NCBI GenBank assembly: GCA_035440445.1
Contig: DAORMJ010000015.1
Span: 23,247-87,246 of the forward strand
Source of the DNA: Ga0077548 sp035440445
GTDB taxonomy: Bacteria; Pseudomonadota; Alphaproteobacteria; Rhizobiales; Xanthobacteraceae
DNA length: 64,000 nucleotides
Direction: 5' to 3'
In this document: in pieces, positions 8,910-17,724 of the stretch
Layout of the letters: the number at the start of each line of letters is the position of its first letter
How positions within the stretch are numbered: the stretch's first letter is position 1
Made by a program: the position numbers and the translations under genes
The notes under the pieces: generated by a model
What the model was told of the DNA's origin: nothing
The model's input: only the letters and a program-made list of their open reading frames with translations
The model's database searches: none

Positions 8910-9299
8910 TCAGGATTTCGCTTTCAAGCGATCGTGCAGGTTGTTCAGTTTCAGGGAAGCGGTCTGATCGATCTCGCGAACCTCGACCGAGATGCCGAGG
9001 CCGTACTGCTTCATGACTTCTTTCGTGTGGTTTCCGATCACATCGAGAATGGCCTGCGCAACCTCTTTTCTGGTCTCGGGGCTGCGGCCCGGCGCGATGC
9101 GCATATCGACGTGAATGAAGCCGTTGTCCGGATTGCCGTCGGCGACCACGTAAAGATCCTGCGAGATTGCGCGCGTGCGCACGCCGCCGATCGGGAAGGC
9201 CGGGTTTGCGACCACTGCCGCGTGAACGCCTTCGATCACATCGCGCATGGAAATGCGCTGATCGAGATTGCTGGAATATTCGACGGTGATGTGTGGCAT
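8910..9299 (-). CDS. hpaF: 5-carboxymethyl-2-hydroxymuconate delta-isomerase
   Basis: A 129-residue tautomerase-superfamily protein, length as expected for CHMI. The start MPHITVEYSSNL provides the catalytic N-terminal proline after methionine removal. 'GRSPETRKEVAQAILD' near residue 75 is also typical. It isomerises 5-carboxymethyl-2-hydroxymuconate, made by HpaD and HpaE, to the 2-oxo form used by HpaG. It lies 20 bases after hpaG and 14 before hpaD in the same operon. Confidence 0.93.
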   Translation of the reverse strand: MPHITVEYSSNLDQRISMRDVIEGVHAAVVANPAFPIGGVRTRAISQDLYVVADGNPDNGFIHVDMRIAPGRSPETRKEVAQAILDVIGNHTKEVMKQYGLGISVEVREIDQTASLKLNNLHDRLKAKS

Positions 9300-9319
9300 C
9301 GGATTGCTCGATCTTTCGT

Positions 9320-10201
9320 TCAGGCCGCTTCGCTCTCGTCGGCCACGCCGTTTCGCAAGAGGCCGATGTTCTCCGCTTCGACTTCAATCACGTCGCCCGG
9401 CTTCAGGTAGCGCGGCGGATCGAACCGCGCGCCGGCGCCTGTCGGGGTGCCGGTGACGATCACGTCGCCGGGCTGCAGCGTCGTGAAGGTCGAAATGTAA
9501 TTCAGAAGATAGCGGAAGCCGAAGATCATGCGGCTGGTACGGTCGTCCTGCCGCAATTCTCCGTTGACGCGGGCGGTGAGGCGGATGTCGCCGATGGTTT
9601 CCTCGCCTTCGACGGGCACGAGCCAGGGGCCGAGGCTACCGGTCGCGTCGAAGTTCTTCCCTTGCGTCACGTTGAATTTCGCGTGCCGCACCCAGTCGCG
9701 AATGGTGCCTTCGTTGCAGAGCGTCGCCGCTGCGATGTGATCGTAGGCGGCGGCTTCCGGAATGTGCCGTCCGGCCTTGCCGATCACGAGCACGACCTCC
9801 GCTTCGTAATCGAGTTGCGCGGATGCGCGCGGGCGGATCAGCGGCGTATCGTGTCCGACAAAGGAGCGGGGATTGCGCAAAAACATGCTCGGATATTTCG
9901 GCGCGGCCTGACCGTCTTTGTATTCCTCGTTCCGGTCCGGGTAGTTCACGCCGATACAGATGATCTTTTCCGGGGCGGGAATGGGCGGCAGCAGCGTGAC
10001 CGCGCCCGGCGCATGATCGGCCGGACGCCGCGACGCTTCTTCCGCGAGCGCGGGCATCGCTTGCGCGGCAATCACTTCGCGAAGCGTGGGGTATTCCTTG
10101 CCGAAGCGCGCGGAGAGATCGACGATGCCGTCGTTCGTGACTGCGCCAAAGCGGGTCGCGCCATCGGCTGCATAAGACACAAGGCGCAATTGGGAGTTCA
10201 T
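9320..10201 (-). CDS. hpaG: Fumarylacetoacetate-hydrolase-family decarboxylase/isomerase of the hpa pathway
   Basis: A 293-residue single-domain FAH-fold enzyme, with 'IICIGVNYPDR' near residue 82, 'DYEAEVVLVIGKAGR' near 130 (the acidic metal ligands) and 'GDVIVTGTPTGAG' near 250. By position between hpaH and hpaF it is the 5-oxopent-3-ene-1,2,5-tricarboxylate decarboxylase / 2-hydroxyhepta-2,4-diene-1,7-dioate isomerase. The ATG at 10199-10201 begins the conserved protein. E. coli HpaG is a two-domain fusion; this is one domain, and a second FAH partner is not seen, so the exact split of reactions is uncertain. Confidence 0.85.
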   Translation of the reverse strand: MNSQLRLVSYAADGATRFGAVTNDGIVDLSARFGKEYPTLREVIAAQAMPALAEEASRRPADHAPGAVTLLPPIPAPEKIICIGVNYPDRNEEYKDGQAAPKYPSMFLRNPRSFVGHDTPLIRPRASAQLDYEAEVVLVIGKAGRHIPEAAAYDHIAAATLCNEGTIRDWVRHAKFNVTQGKNFDATGSLGPWLVPVEGEETIGDIRLTARVNGELRQDDRTSRMIFGFRYLLNYISTFTTLQPGDVIVTGTPTGAGARFDPPRYLKPGDVIEVEAENIGLLRNGVADESEAA

Positions 10202-10223
10202 ATTATCTCGTCTCTTCGTTTTA

Positions 10224-11030
10224 CTATTCGAAGCGGCAACTGACGGTGCCATAGGGGCCGAAGTCAGCGCGAATGGTAACACCGTTTGGTGCCTCGATGG
10301 GGCGGATGAACGAGCCCGCGAGCACAAGCTCGCCGGCTTCGAGTTGCTGGCCGCGCTCTGCCATGCGGTTCGCTAGCCAGGCGACGCCCATTGCCGGATG
10401 ATCCAGCACGCCCGCCGCAAGGCCGGTTTCTTCCAGACTGTCGTCCCGGTAACAGATGACGCCGATCCAGCGCAGGTCGGTTTCATCGGGACGAATATGG
10501 CGCTCGCCAACGACAATGCCTGCATTCGCCGCGTTGTCCGCGATGGTGTCGAAGATCTTGCGGCTCGCCCCGGTCTGTTCATCAACGCGCTGAATGCGGG
10601 TGTCGAGAATTTCCAGCGCCGGGACGACGTAATCGGTCGCCTCGAGCACCTTTTCGATCGTGCAGTCCGGGCCGGAGAGCGGCGCCTTCAGCACGAAAGC
10701 AAGTTCCGCTTCGATGCGCGTGCCGATGAAGCGATTTCTCGGGATGACGCTGCCGTTTTGAAAGAACATGTCGTCGAACAGGACGCCAGAGTCCGGTTCG
10801 TCGATGCCGAGCGCGCTCTGCATGGCTTTCGAGGTGAGCCCGATTTTATGCCCGCGGATGGTTCCGCCATCGGCGAGCTTCTTAGAAACCAGTGCTGCCT
10901 GAATGGCATAGGCATCGTCGAGCGTGACACCGGGATGGCGCGCGGAGATATGACGGATCTGGATGCGGGTCCGCTCCGCTTCATTGAGCTCTGCAGCGAG
11001 CCGGTCGATGACTTCGGTGGGAAGCGCCAT
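10224..11030 (-). CDS. hpaH: 2-oxo-hept-4-ene-1,7-dioate hydratase
   Basis: A 268-residue member of the 2-keto-4-pentenoate hydratase family (FAH fold). It shows 'GHKIGLTSKAMQ', 'DMFFQNGSVIPRNRFIGTRIEAELAF' in separate pieces with the metal-binding acidic residues, and 'AWLANRMAERG'. It adds water to 2-oxo-hept-4-ene-1,7-dioate late in homoprotocatechuate breakdown. The ATG at 11030 follows GAGGGA and gives a length matching E. coli HpaH (267); a start 12 bases upstream is possible. First gene of the minus-strand operon; the palindrome at 11056-11065 lies 26 bases upstream. Confidence 0.92.
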   Translation of the reverse strand: MALPTEVIDRLAAELNEAERTRIQIRHISARHPGVTLDDAYAIQAALVSKKLADGGTIRGHKIGLTSKAMQSALGIDEPDSGVLFDDMFFQNGSVIPRNRFIGTRIEAELAFVLKAPLSGPDCTIEKVLEATDYVVPALEILDTRIQRVDEQTGASRKIFDTIADNAANAGIVVGERHIRPDETDLRWIGVICYRDDSLEETGLAAGVLDHPAMGVAWLANRMAERGQQLEAGELVLAGSFIRPIEAPNGVTIRADFGPYGTVSCRFE

Positions 11031-11055
11031 GATATCCCTCACTCCGGAAACTATC

Positions 11056-11065
11056 TAACATGTTA
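11056..11065. promoter_or_regulatory. Probable HpaR operator in front of hpaH
   Basis: The perfect palindrome TAACATGTTA, extended to TAACATGTTAATT. A 12-of-13 match stands at 12857 before hpaE. Both lie directly upstream of divergent-side hpa genes, and MarR proteins bind palindromes of this size, so HpaR is the likely binder. Confidence 0.6.
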
Positions 11066-11233
11066 ATTGACTGCCGGCAAATTGCGCGGAGGCCGCGTTT
11101 TGCCGCGATGCGGCGGAAGATGTCGGCTCTTGTCACCGTCGTGATAACGGTGTTCCTAGCCGGATCCATTCGCGGCGCGGCAGGCCGCATCGTGCTCCAA
11201 TTCTGCCGGCGTAAAATAGCGGGAATTGCCTTC

Positions 11234-12805
11234 ATGCGGAATTTTCAGACCCCTTCGCGTTCGCTTGCCGTGGCCGAACGGGGAATGGCTGCCACGTCTC
11301 ATCCAGCCGCGACGCTCGCGGCAATCGAGATCCTGCGCGAGGGTGGCAATGCGGTGGATGCGGCCGTCGCCGCAGTTGCGGTGCAGAGTGTGGTCGAACC
11401 GGCGATGACCGGTATTGGCGGAGACTGCTTTGCACTTTATTCACCGAACGCGGGGTTGCCGATTGCGCTGAACGGTTCGGGACGCACGCCCGCGGCGATC
11501 GATTCCGGCCGTTTTGTAAATGCGAGCCAGATCGCACCGACTTCCGTCGATGCGGTGACAATCCCGGGTGCGGTTGCAAGCTGGTGCATGCTGATCGACG
11601 GCTATGGCTCGATGCCGCTTGCACGAGTTCTGAAGCCCGCCATTGAAGCCGCGCGCCACGGCTTTCGCATCACGCCGCGCGTTGCGCGCGACTGGCATCG
11701 TTCCCGCGAACGGCTGGAAAGCAACGAGGCTGCGCGCGCGCATTTTCTGCCCGGCGGTGCGGCGGCGCAGATCGGCGACAAGCGCAGCGATCCGGCGCTT
11801 GCAGATACCTTGGAGAAGATCGCGCGCGGCGGCGCGAAGGCGTTTTACGAAGGCGAGATTGCGGAAGAGATCGTGCGCGAGCTGCGGCGGCTCGGCGGTT
11901 CTCATCATGCCGATGATTTTGCCGCGCACCGCTCCGATTATGTTGCGCCAGTGTCTGCGGGCTATCGCGGTCACGATGTTTACGAATGTCCGCCGAACGG
12001 GCAGGGCGTGATCGCATTGATGATCCTGCGGCTCCTTTCCGGCTATGACCTGCGCGCGCTTTCGGAGGCCGACCGCATTCACGTGCTCGCGGAGGCGACC
12101 AAGGCCGCCTATCGCCGCCGCGACATCTATTTCGGCGATCCCGCGGCGATGACGCATGATGCGGCGTCGTTCCTGAGCGAGCCGAACATTGCCGCGATCC
12201 GGGCGGGGATCGACATGCAGAAAGCGTCTTCCGCCCAATCGTGGGACGAGATCGAGCATCGCGATACGGTTTATGTTTGCGTTGTGGATCGCGACCGCAA
12301 CGCGATCTCGCTCATCAATTCGCTGTTCAATCCGTTCGGGAGCGGCATCTACGTGCCGACAGCTGGCGTCCTCATGCACAATCGCGGCTACGGTTTTCGC
12401 ACGCAGCCGGGCTTCGCCAATTCCATCGCGCCGCGCAAGCGCCCGATGCACACCATCATCCCGGGCATGGTGGTGAAGGATGGCCGCAGCGTCATGCCGT
12501 TCGGCGTCATGGGCGGGCATTATCAGTCAACCGGTCATGCCGCTTTCCTGTCGAGCGTATTTGACCTCGGTTTCGACATTCAGGCGGCCTCCGAGCTGCC
12601 GCGCAGCTTCGCGATCGACGGGGTGCTGCAGCTGGAAGAAACCATCGCGCGGGATGTGGGCGAAAACCTTGCCGCGCGTGGCCATAAACTGATGTGGACG
12701 AAAGACCCGCTCGGCGGCAGCCAGGCGATTCAGATCGATCATGAGCGCGGGGTTCTCCTCGGCTCCTCGGACCACAGGAAAGACGGTCTGGCGCTCGGCT
12801 TTTAG
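11234..12805 (+). CDS. Gamma-glutamyltransferase-family protein
   Basis: A 523-residue gamma-glutamyltranspeptidase (Ntn-hydrolase) homologue. 'GGNAVDAAVAA' near residue 37 and the self-cleavage site with Thr345 (HRDTVYVCVVD) are present; cleavage would yield subunits of about 344 and 179 residues. The ATG at 11234 starts the conserved protein; a longer reading from 11060 is possible but would run through the probable HpaR operator. No signal peptide is visible, unlike classical periplasmic GGT, so a cytoplasmic role is likely. It lies between the divergent hpaH and hpaE and may belong to the hpa regulon. Family sure; substrate unknown. Confidence 0.85.
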   Translation: MRNFQTPSRSLAVAERGMAATSHPAATLAAIEILREGGNAVDAAVAAVAVQSVVEPAMTGIGGDCFALYSPNAGLPIALNGSGRTPAAIDSGRFVNASQIAPTSVDAVTIPGAVASWCMLIDGYGSMPLARVLKPAIEAARHGFRITPRVARDWHRSRERLESNEAARAHFLPGGAAAQIGDKRSDPALADTLEKIARGGAKAFYEGEIAEEIVRELRRLGGSHHADDFAAHRSDYVAPVSAGYRGHDVYECPPNGQGVIALMILRLLSGYDLRALSEADRIHVLAEATKAAYRRRDIYFGDPAAMTHDAASFLSEPNIAAIRAGIDMQKASSAQSWDEIEHRDTVYVCVVDRDRNAISLINSLFNPFGSGIYVPTAGVLMHNRGYGFRTQPGFANSIAPRKRPMHTIIPGMVVKDGRSVMPFGVMGGHYQSTGHAAFLSSVFDLGFDIQAASELPRSFAIDGVLQLEETIARDVGENLAARGHKLMWTKDPLGGSQAIQIDHERGVLLGSSDHRKDGLALGF

Positions 12806-12856
12806 GTCTGCGAGCGCCCGAGGCTACACTTGACGCGGGGAGGCGGCAGAGTTACT

Positions 12857-12866
12857 TAACAAGTTA
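12857..12866. promoter_or_regulatory. Probable HpaR operator in front of hpaE
   Basis: TAACAAGTTA, extended to TAACAAGTTAATT, ends 30 bases before the hpaE start. It differs from the site at 11056 by one base over 13. The match, its AT-rich contrast with the surroundings and its position argue for a common regulator. Confidence 0.6.
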
Positions 12867-12896
12867 ATTAATATCCATTCTCTTGAGGATATTGCG

Positions 12897-14435
12897 ATGA
12901 ACAAGCCGCTTCCCGAAAACGCGCTCAGCGAAAATCTCCGCAAGGCGGGCGAGTATCTCCGTCCGTTTCAGGCCGGGCCGGTTCCGCACCTGATCGCCGG
13001 AGAAAAAGTGAGCAGCGGCGAGGTGTTCGACGATCTCGATCCCGCGACCAACACGCAATTCTGCAAAATCGCCTCTGGAGGCGCCGCGGAAATCGATCGC
13101 GCGGCCCGTGCGGCTGAGGCCGCGTTTCATGTGTGGCGCCGTGTGAGCGGAGAAAAGCGTCAGGCATTGCTTCACGAGATCGCCGACAAGATCGAGGCGC
13201 GCGCCGAAGAAATCGCGCTCGTCGAAAGTTTCGATACCGGCCAGCCGATCCGTTACATGGAAAAAGCCGCGCGGCGGGGCGCAGAAAATTTCCGCTACTA
13301 TGCCGACAAAGCGCCGATGGCGATGGATGGCGTGTCGCTGCCGACCGCGACCCACATCAATTACACGATGCGCGAGCCGATCGGACCGATCGGCGTGATT
13401 ACGCCATGGAACACACCTTTCATGCTTTCGACGTGGAAGATCGCGCCGGCGCTGTCGGCGGGCTGCACGATCGTTCACAAGCCGGCCGAATGGAGCCCGC
13501 TTACGGCCTATCTCCTTTGCGAGATCATGAGCGGCGTCTTCGAGAAGGCAGGTCTGCCGAAAGGCATCGTCAATCTGGTGCATGGATTTGGCGAGAGTGC
13601 CGGCAAGGCGCTGACCGAACATCCGGCGATCAAGGCGATTGCTTTCGTCGGGGAATCGATCACCGGTAGCCACATCATGGCGCAGGGAGCGCCGACTCTG
13701 AAGCGCGTGCATTTCGAACTCGGCGGCAAGAACCCGGTTATCGTGTTCGATGACGCGGATCTCGATCGCGCGCTCGATGCTGTTCTCTTCATGATCTACA
13801 GTCTCAACGGCCAGCGCTGCACGTCCTCAAGCCGCGCGCTGATCCAGCGTTCGATCTACGACAAGTTCGTTGACCGGCTGAAAGAGCGGGTAGAGCGCAT
13901 CAAGGTCGGTCATCCGCTGGACCCTGCGACCGAAATCGGACCGCTGATCCATTCGCGTCATGCCGAGAAAGTTCTGAGCTATGCGGAGCATGCCCGCAAG
14001 GACGGCGCAACGATCGCGACCGGCGGCAATCGTGCAATGGACGGGAAGGGCAACTATGTTTCGCCGACCTTGTTCACGAGCGCGCAGAACCGGATGCGCA
14101 TCGCGCAGGAGGAAATCTTCGGTCCGGTGCTCACCGCCATTCCCTTCGATGACGAGGCCGATGCGCTGAAGATCGCAAACGACGTGCGCTATGGTCTTGC
14201 GGCCTATATCTGGACCGGCAATGTCGGCCGCGCGCATCGCTTTGCGCAAGGTGTGGAAGCCGGCATGGTGTGGGTGAATTCCGAGAACGTCCGTCATCTG
14301 CCGACGCCGTTCGGCGGCGTGAAGGCCAGTGGCATCGGCCGCGACGGCGGCGAATATGGCTACGAAGTCTATATGGAGCAGAAGAACATCGCGATCGCTC
14401 TCGACAACCACAAGACGCCAAAGATCGGCGTTTAG
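12897..14435 (+). CDS. hpaE: 5-carboxymethyl-2-hydroxymuconate semialdehyde dehydrogenase
   Basis: A 512-residue NAD-dependent aldehyde dehydrogenase. Asn172 (TPWNTPF), general base Glu274 (FELGGKNP) and nucleophile Cys308 (NGQRCTSSS) are all in place. It oxidises the ring-cleavage product of HpaD. The ATG at 12897 follows TGAGGAT. It is transcribed alone, away from the other hpa genes, with its own copy of the probable HpaR operator. Its stop overlaps the convergent yggS stop by 4 bases. The hydroxylase (hpaBC) and aldolase (hpaI) that complete the pathway are not in the window. Confidence 0.94.
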   Translation: MNKPLPENALSENLRKAGEYLRPFQAGPVPHLIAGEKVSSGEVFDDLDPATNTQFCKIASGGAAEIDRAARAAEAAFHVWRRVSGEKRQALLHEIADKIEARAEEIALVESFDTGQPIRYMEKAARRGAENFRYYADKAPMAMDGVSLPTATHINYTMREPIGPIGVITPWNTPFMLSTWKIAPALSAGCTIVHKPAEWSPLTAYLLCEIMSGVFEKAGLPKGIVNLVHGFGESAGKALTEHPAIKAIAFVGESITGSHIMAQGAPTLKRVHFELGGKNPVIVFDDADLDRALDAVLFMIYSLNGQRCTSSSRALIQRSIYDKFVDRLKERVERIKVGHPLDPATEIGPLIHSRHAEKVLSYAEHARKDGATIATGGNRAMDGKGNYVSPTLFTSAQNRMRIAQEEIFGPVLTAIPFDDEADALKIANDVRYGLAAYIWTGNVGRAHRFAQGVEAGMVWVNSENVRHLPTPFGGVKASGIGRDGGEYGYEVYMEQKNIAIALDNHKTPKIGV

Positions 14436-15169
14436 TTTTGCGCGTTCCCGGACTGTGGCCAGTAGTGCTCGTCCGGTAGCGCACGGGGGCCGAATACGGC
14501 CTGTCCCACGCGCACGACCGTGGCCCCTTCCTCGATGGCCCATTCGTAGTCGCCCGACATGCCCATCGAGAGTTCGGAAAGCGCCGATCCTTGCGGTGCC
14601 TCTTCGCGCGCATGGTCGCGGATTTCGCGCAACAGCCGAAAGCAGCGGCGAACTTCATTCTGTTCTTGCGTGAAGGTCGCGAGTGTCATGAAGCCCCTGG
14701 GCTTCAGCGTGGAGAAAGCCTGCAATTCGCGCAAAAATTGCGGTACGTCTTCCGGTGCAAGCCCGTATTTGCTGGCTTCCCCGGATGTGTTGACCTGAAC
14801 CAGCACGTCGAGGCTTCGCCCAAGCTGCTGGAGCCGCTTTTCAAGGGCCGCGGCGAGCGGCAGCCGGTCGAGCGATTGCACTTCAGCGGCGAAGCGCAGC
14901 ACGTCTTTCACCTTGTTGGTCTGCAGGTGCCCGATCATGCTCCAGCGAATGTCATGCGCGGCGAGCGCTTCGGATTTGCGCAATCCTTCCTGAACCTTGT
15001 TCTCGCCGAGATCGCGCTGGCCGTCTTGCAGGGCGATCGCAATCCGGTCGGGCGAGACGGTTTTGGTCACCAGAACAAGACGCACTGCATGTGGCGCTCT
15101 GCTCGCGCGTGCAGCGGCCGCGGCGATCCGGTGCCTTACGGTGGTGAGATTGGCAGTTACGCGATCCAT
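14432..15169 (-). CDS. YggS-family PLP homeostasis protein
   Basis: A 245-residue alanine-racemase-fold protein without the C-terminal domain. Lys36 in 'LVTKTVSP' is the PLP-binding lysine; 'GENKVQEGL', 'IGHLQTNK', 'LVQVNTSGE' and 'LSMGMSGDYEWAI' are family hallmarks. It buffers pyridoxal phosphate in the cytoplasm and affects amino-acid and keto-acid pools. Start ATG at 15167-15169. The 131 bases between it and ccoS hold nothing recognisable. Confidence 0.94.
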   Translation of the reverse strand: MDRVTANLTTVRHRIAAAAARASRAPHAVRLVLVTKTVSPDRIAIALQDGQRDLGENKVQEGLRKSEALAAHDIRWSMIGHLQTNKVKDVLRFAAEVQSLDRLPLAAALEKRLQQLGRSLDVLVQVNTSGEASKYGLAPEDVPQFLRELQAFSTLKPRGFMTLATFTQEQNEVRRCFRLLREIRDHAREEAPQGSALSELSMGMSGDYEWAIEEGATVVRVGQAVFGPRALPDEHYWPQSGNAQN

Positions 15170-15300
15170 TACGCTTTACTATAGCGAGCCTCTCGCTGAT
15201 AGGCAGCGGCCATTCCTGCATGAAGGACGTGTCGCAGATGCAAGGTTGCGGATAGGGTGCCGTTCGCTGCGCAGATAGATCGGAAGCCGATGCCTGCCGC

Positions 15301-15453
15301 TTACGACTTCGGCTTGTCTTCGTCGAACAAAATGCGCTCGGACGCGCCGTCGAGGTCTTCATACTGACCGCTTCGGAGCGACCACATGAAAGCGCCGAGC
15401 CCCGCAATACCGAGTGCGATCGCGATCGGGATCAGGAAGAAGAAATCGATCAT
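15301..15453 (-). CDS. ccoS: cbb3-type oxidase assembly protein CcoS (FixS)
   Basis: A 50-residue protein with one membrane segment (residues 4-24) and the family signature 'FMWSLRSGQYEDLDG' followed by 'RILFD'. CcoS is needed for cofactor insertion into the cbb3 oxidase. Its ATG overlaps the ccoI stop by 4 bases (ATGA), so it is the last gene of the cco operon. Too short for many gene finders but clear by sequence and position. Confidence 0.95.
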   Translation of the reverse strand: MIDFFFLIPIAIALGIAGLGAFMWSLRSGQYEDLDGASERILFDEDKPKS

Positions 15454-17699
15454 CCCGCGCTCCCGGCTTCTACGGTGCGGGCCGCCCTGGCGGGCATCTG
15501 CTTGCTCTCCGATTTCTTCCGGCCGCGCAGCCGCAACGCATTCACGATCACGATGAGCGACGAGACCGACATCGCGATGGCCGCGACCAATGGTGTCACG
15601 AAGCCTGCGATGGCGACCGGCATTGCGATCGCGTTGTAAGCGACCGAGAGCAGAAGGTTCTGACGCACGAGGCTGTTGGCATTTCTCGCGATTGCGATTG
15701 CCTCCGGCACTGCGAGCAGACTTTCGTGCAGGAAGACGAGGTCGGCGGCGTTGCGTCCGACATCGGCTGCCGTAGCCGGCGCCATGGACGTATGCGCGGC
15801 TGCAAGAGCGGGCGCATCGTTCAGGCCGTCGCCGACCATCAGCGCCTTCTTGCCTTCCGCCTGCAGCGCGGCAATGCGCGCGGTTTTCCCGGCAGGCGTG
15901 AGTTCGGCGAGATAGGGCAGGCCAAGCGCGTCCGCGATCTGTTGCGCCGGGCGGTTGCGATCGCCGGAGAGAATTTCGACCGAGAGCCCCTGCTTTTTCA
16001 GTTGCGCAATCGCCTCGATGGCGTCGCGGCGCAGGCGATCCGTAAATTCGAACGACGCGAGCAGCACGCCGTTTTTGCTCAGCACGACGCTCGTGCTTTC
16101 GGGCGTGGCGGTCTTGGCTGCAAGCGCCCATGCGGGACGCCCCAGCCGGAACAGATCGTTTCCTATCTTTGCTTCCACGCCATTGCCTGCGTGTTCGGCG
16201 ACGGCATCCGGCGCAATGCTCTGCTTGCGCGATGTGCTTGCCGCAAGCGCACGCGAATAGGGATGGCGTGAATGCGCGGCGATGCCAGCGGCGAGGGCCA
16301 GCGTCTCCGGGTCGATGTCGTTATTCGCGAGCTGCGGATGGCCGGTCGTGAGCGTGCCGGTCTTGTCGAACAGCACGGAATCGATTTCGGCGAGCCGCTC
16401 GAGCCCGCCGCCGTCCTTGACCATGATACCGCGCTCGAACAGCCGCCGCGCCGCGACGACCTGCACCATCGGTACGGCGAGTCCCAGCGCGCAAGGGCAC
16501 GTAATAATGAGGACTGCGACCGCGATCGTAATCGCGCGGTGCATATCGCCGCTTGCGGCCATCCAGCCGAGGAAGGTGAGGAAGGCTGCGAGATGCACGA
16601 CCGGCGCGTAAAGCCGCGAAGCGCGATCGGAGATGCGCCGGTAGCGCGAGCGCCCGGACTCCGCCGCTTCCATCATGCGCAGCATGTCGGCGAGAAAGGA
16701 ATCCTTCGCCGCTGCCGTGGCGCTCATCGTGAGCGGTCCGGTCAGGTTCAACATACCCGCGCGTAATGTATCGCCTGCGGCGGCAGCGCGCGGTGCGCTT
16801 TCACCGGAGATCAGCGAACAATCGAGATCGGATTTTCCGGCCGCGATGACCCCGTCCACGGGAATGCGATCGCCGGGCGAAACGCGCAGTAGCATGCCCG
16901 GTGCGATTTCCTGGATCGGCAGGTAACGCTCCGTGCCGTCCGCGGAGATGGCATAAGCCCCGCGCGCGGCAAGCCGGGCAAGGCCTTTGACGGCGACGCG
17001 TGCGCGGTCGCGCATGACATAGTCGAGCGTGCGGCCGATCAACAGGAAAAACAGAAGCGATACCGACGCGTCGAAATATGCATGCGGGCCGCGGTTCACG
17101 GTTTCGTAGAGGCTGAGGCCGAAGGCGAGCAGCACGCCGATTGTAATCGGCACGTCCATGTTGGTGCGGCCATGGCGCAGCGCACGCCATGCCGAGCGAA
17201 AGAAGATGCGTCCCGAATAGGCCAGCGTCGGCAGCGCGATCGCAGCCGAAAGCCAGTGAAACAGGTCGCGCGTTTCCGCGCTCGCGCCCGACCACACCGA
17301 AACCGAAAGCAGCATGATATTGCTTGCGGCAAATCCTGCGACCGCCAGCGCGCGGATCATCTCGCTCAATCCCGGATCTCCGGCCTCGGGCTCTGCATCA
17401 TGCAGATGTGCGTCGAAGCCGATGCCTTTCAGGCTTGCCAGAAGCGGCGGCGGCTCGCTGCCCTTCCAGGTGACGGAGGCGCGCTTGGTCGAAAGGTTGA
17501 CGCGCGCGGTTTCGACATTGGGCAGCGCCGCAAGCGTGCGCTCGATCCGCTGCACGCAGCCGCCGCAATGAATTGCGGGAACCGAAAGGCTGGTCTGGTG
17601 GAGGCCGCCGGGAAGTGCGCGGCTTGCAAGTAGCATCTCGTCGCCCGCGTGGCGGACGGGTGCTGCAATACTTTTCTGTTCGGCTGCGCAACAACTCAT
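15450..17699 (-). CDS. ccoI: Copper-transporting P1B ATPase for cbb3 oxidase (CcoI/FixI)
   Basis: A 749-residue heavy-metal P-type ATPase. It begins MSCCAA; an HMA domain follows with 'IHCGGC' near residue 45, then membrane segments, the CPC ion-binding motif (ITCPCALGL), the phosphorylation site DKTGTL and 'GDGLNDAPAL'. CcoI supplies copper for the CcoN active site. The start MSCCAA at 17699 fits the family better than an upstream GTG at 17756, which would add 19 residues. It follows the DUF2189 gene by 25 bases and overlaps ccoS. Confidence 0.93.
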   Translation of the reverse strand: MSCCAAEQKSIAAPVRHAGDEMLLASRALPGGLHQTSLSVPAIHCGGCVQRIERTLAALPNVETARVNLSTKRASVTWKGSEPPPLLASLKGIGFDAHLHDAEPEAGDPGLSEMIRALAVAGFAASNIMLLSVSVWSGASAETRDLFHWLSAAIALPTLAYSGRIFFRSAWRALRHGRTNMDVPITIGVLLAFGLSLYETVNRGPHAYFDASVSLLFFLLIGRTLDYVMRDRARVAVKGLARLAARGAYAISADGTERYLPIQEIAPGMLLRVSPGDRIPVDGVIAAGKSDLDCSLISGESAPRAAAAGDTLRAGMLNLTGPLTMSATAAAKDSFLADMLRMMEAAESGRSRYRRISDRASRLYAPVVHLAAFLTFLGWMAASGDMHRAITIAVAVLIITCPCALGLAVPMVQVVAARRLFERGIMVKDGGGLERLAEIDSVLFDKTGTLTTGHPQLANNDIDPETLALAAGIAAHSRHPYSRALAASTSRKQSIAPDAVAEHAGNGVEAKIGNDLFRLGRPAWALAAKTATPESTSVVLSKNGVLLASFEFTDRLRRDAIEAIAQLKKQGLSVEILSGDRNRPAQQIADALGLPYLAELTPAGKTARIAALQAEGKKALMVGDGLNDAPALAAAHTSMAPATAADVGRNAADLVFLHESLLAVPEAIAIARNANSLVRQNLLLSVAYNAIAMPVAIAGFVTPLVAAIAMSVSSLIVIVNALRLRGRKKSESKQMPARAARTVEAGSAG

Positions 17700-17724
17700 G
17701 GACGCGGATACCCCCGCTTGTGAC

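Noticed and set aside
8896..9387. A 164-residue N-terminal extension of hpaD
   Set aside because: It overlaps hpaF in another frame and is basic, low-quality sequence; the dioxygenase family starts at 8895.
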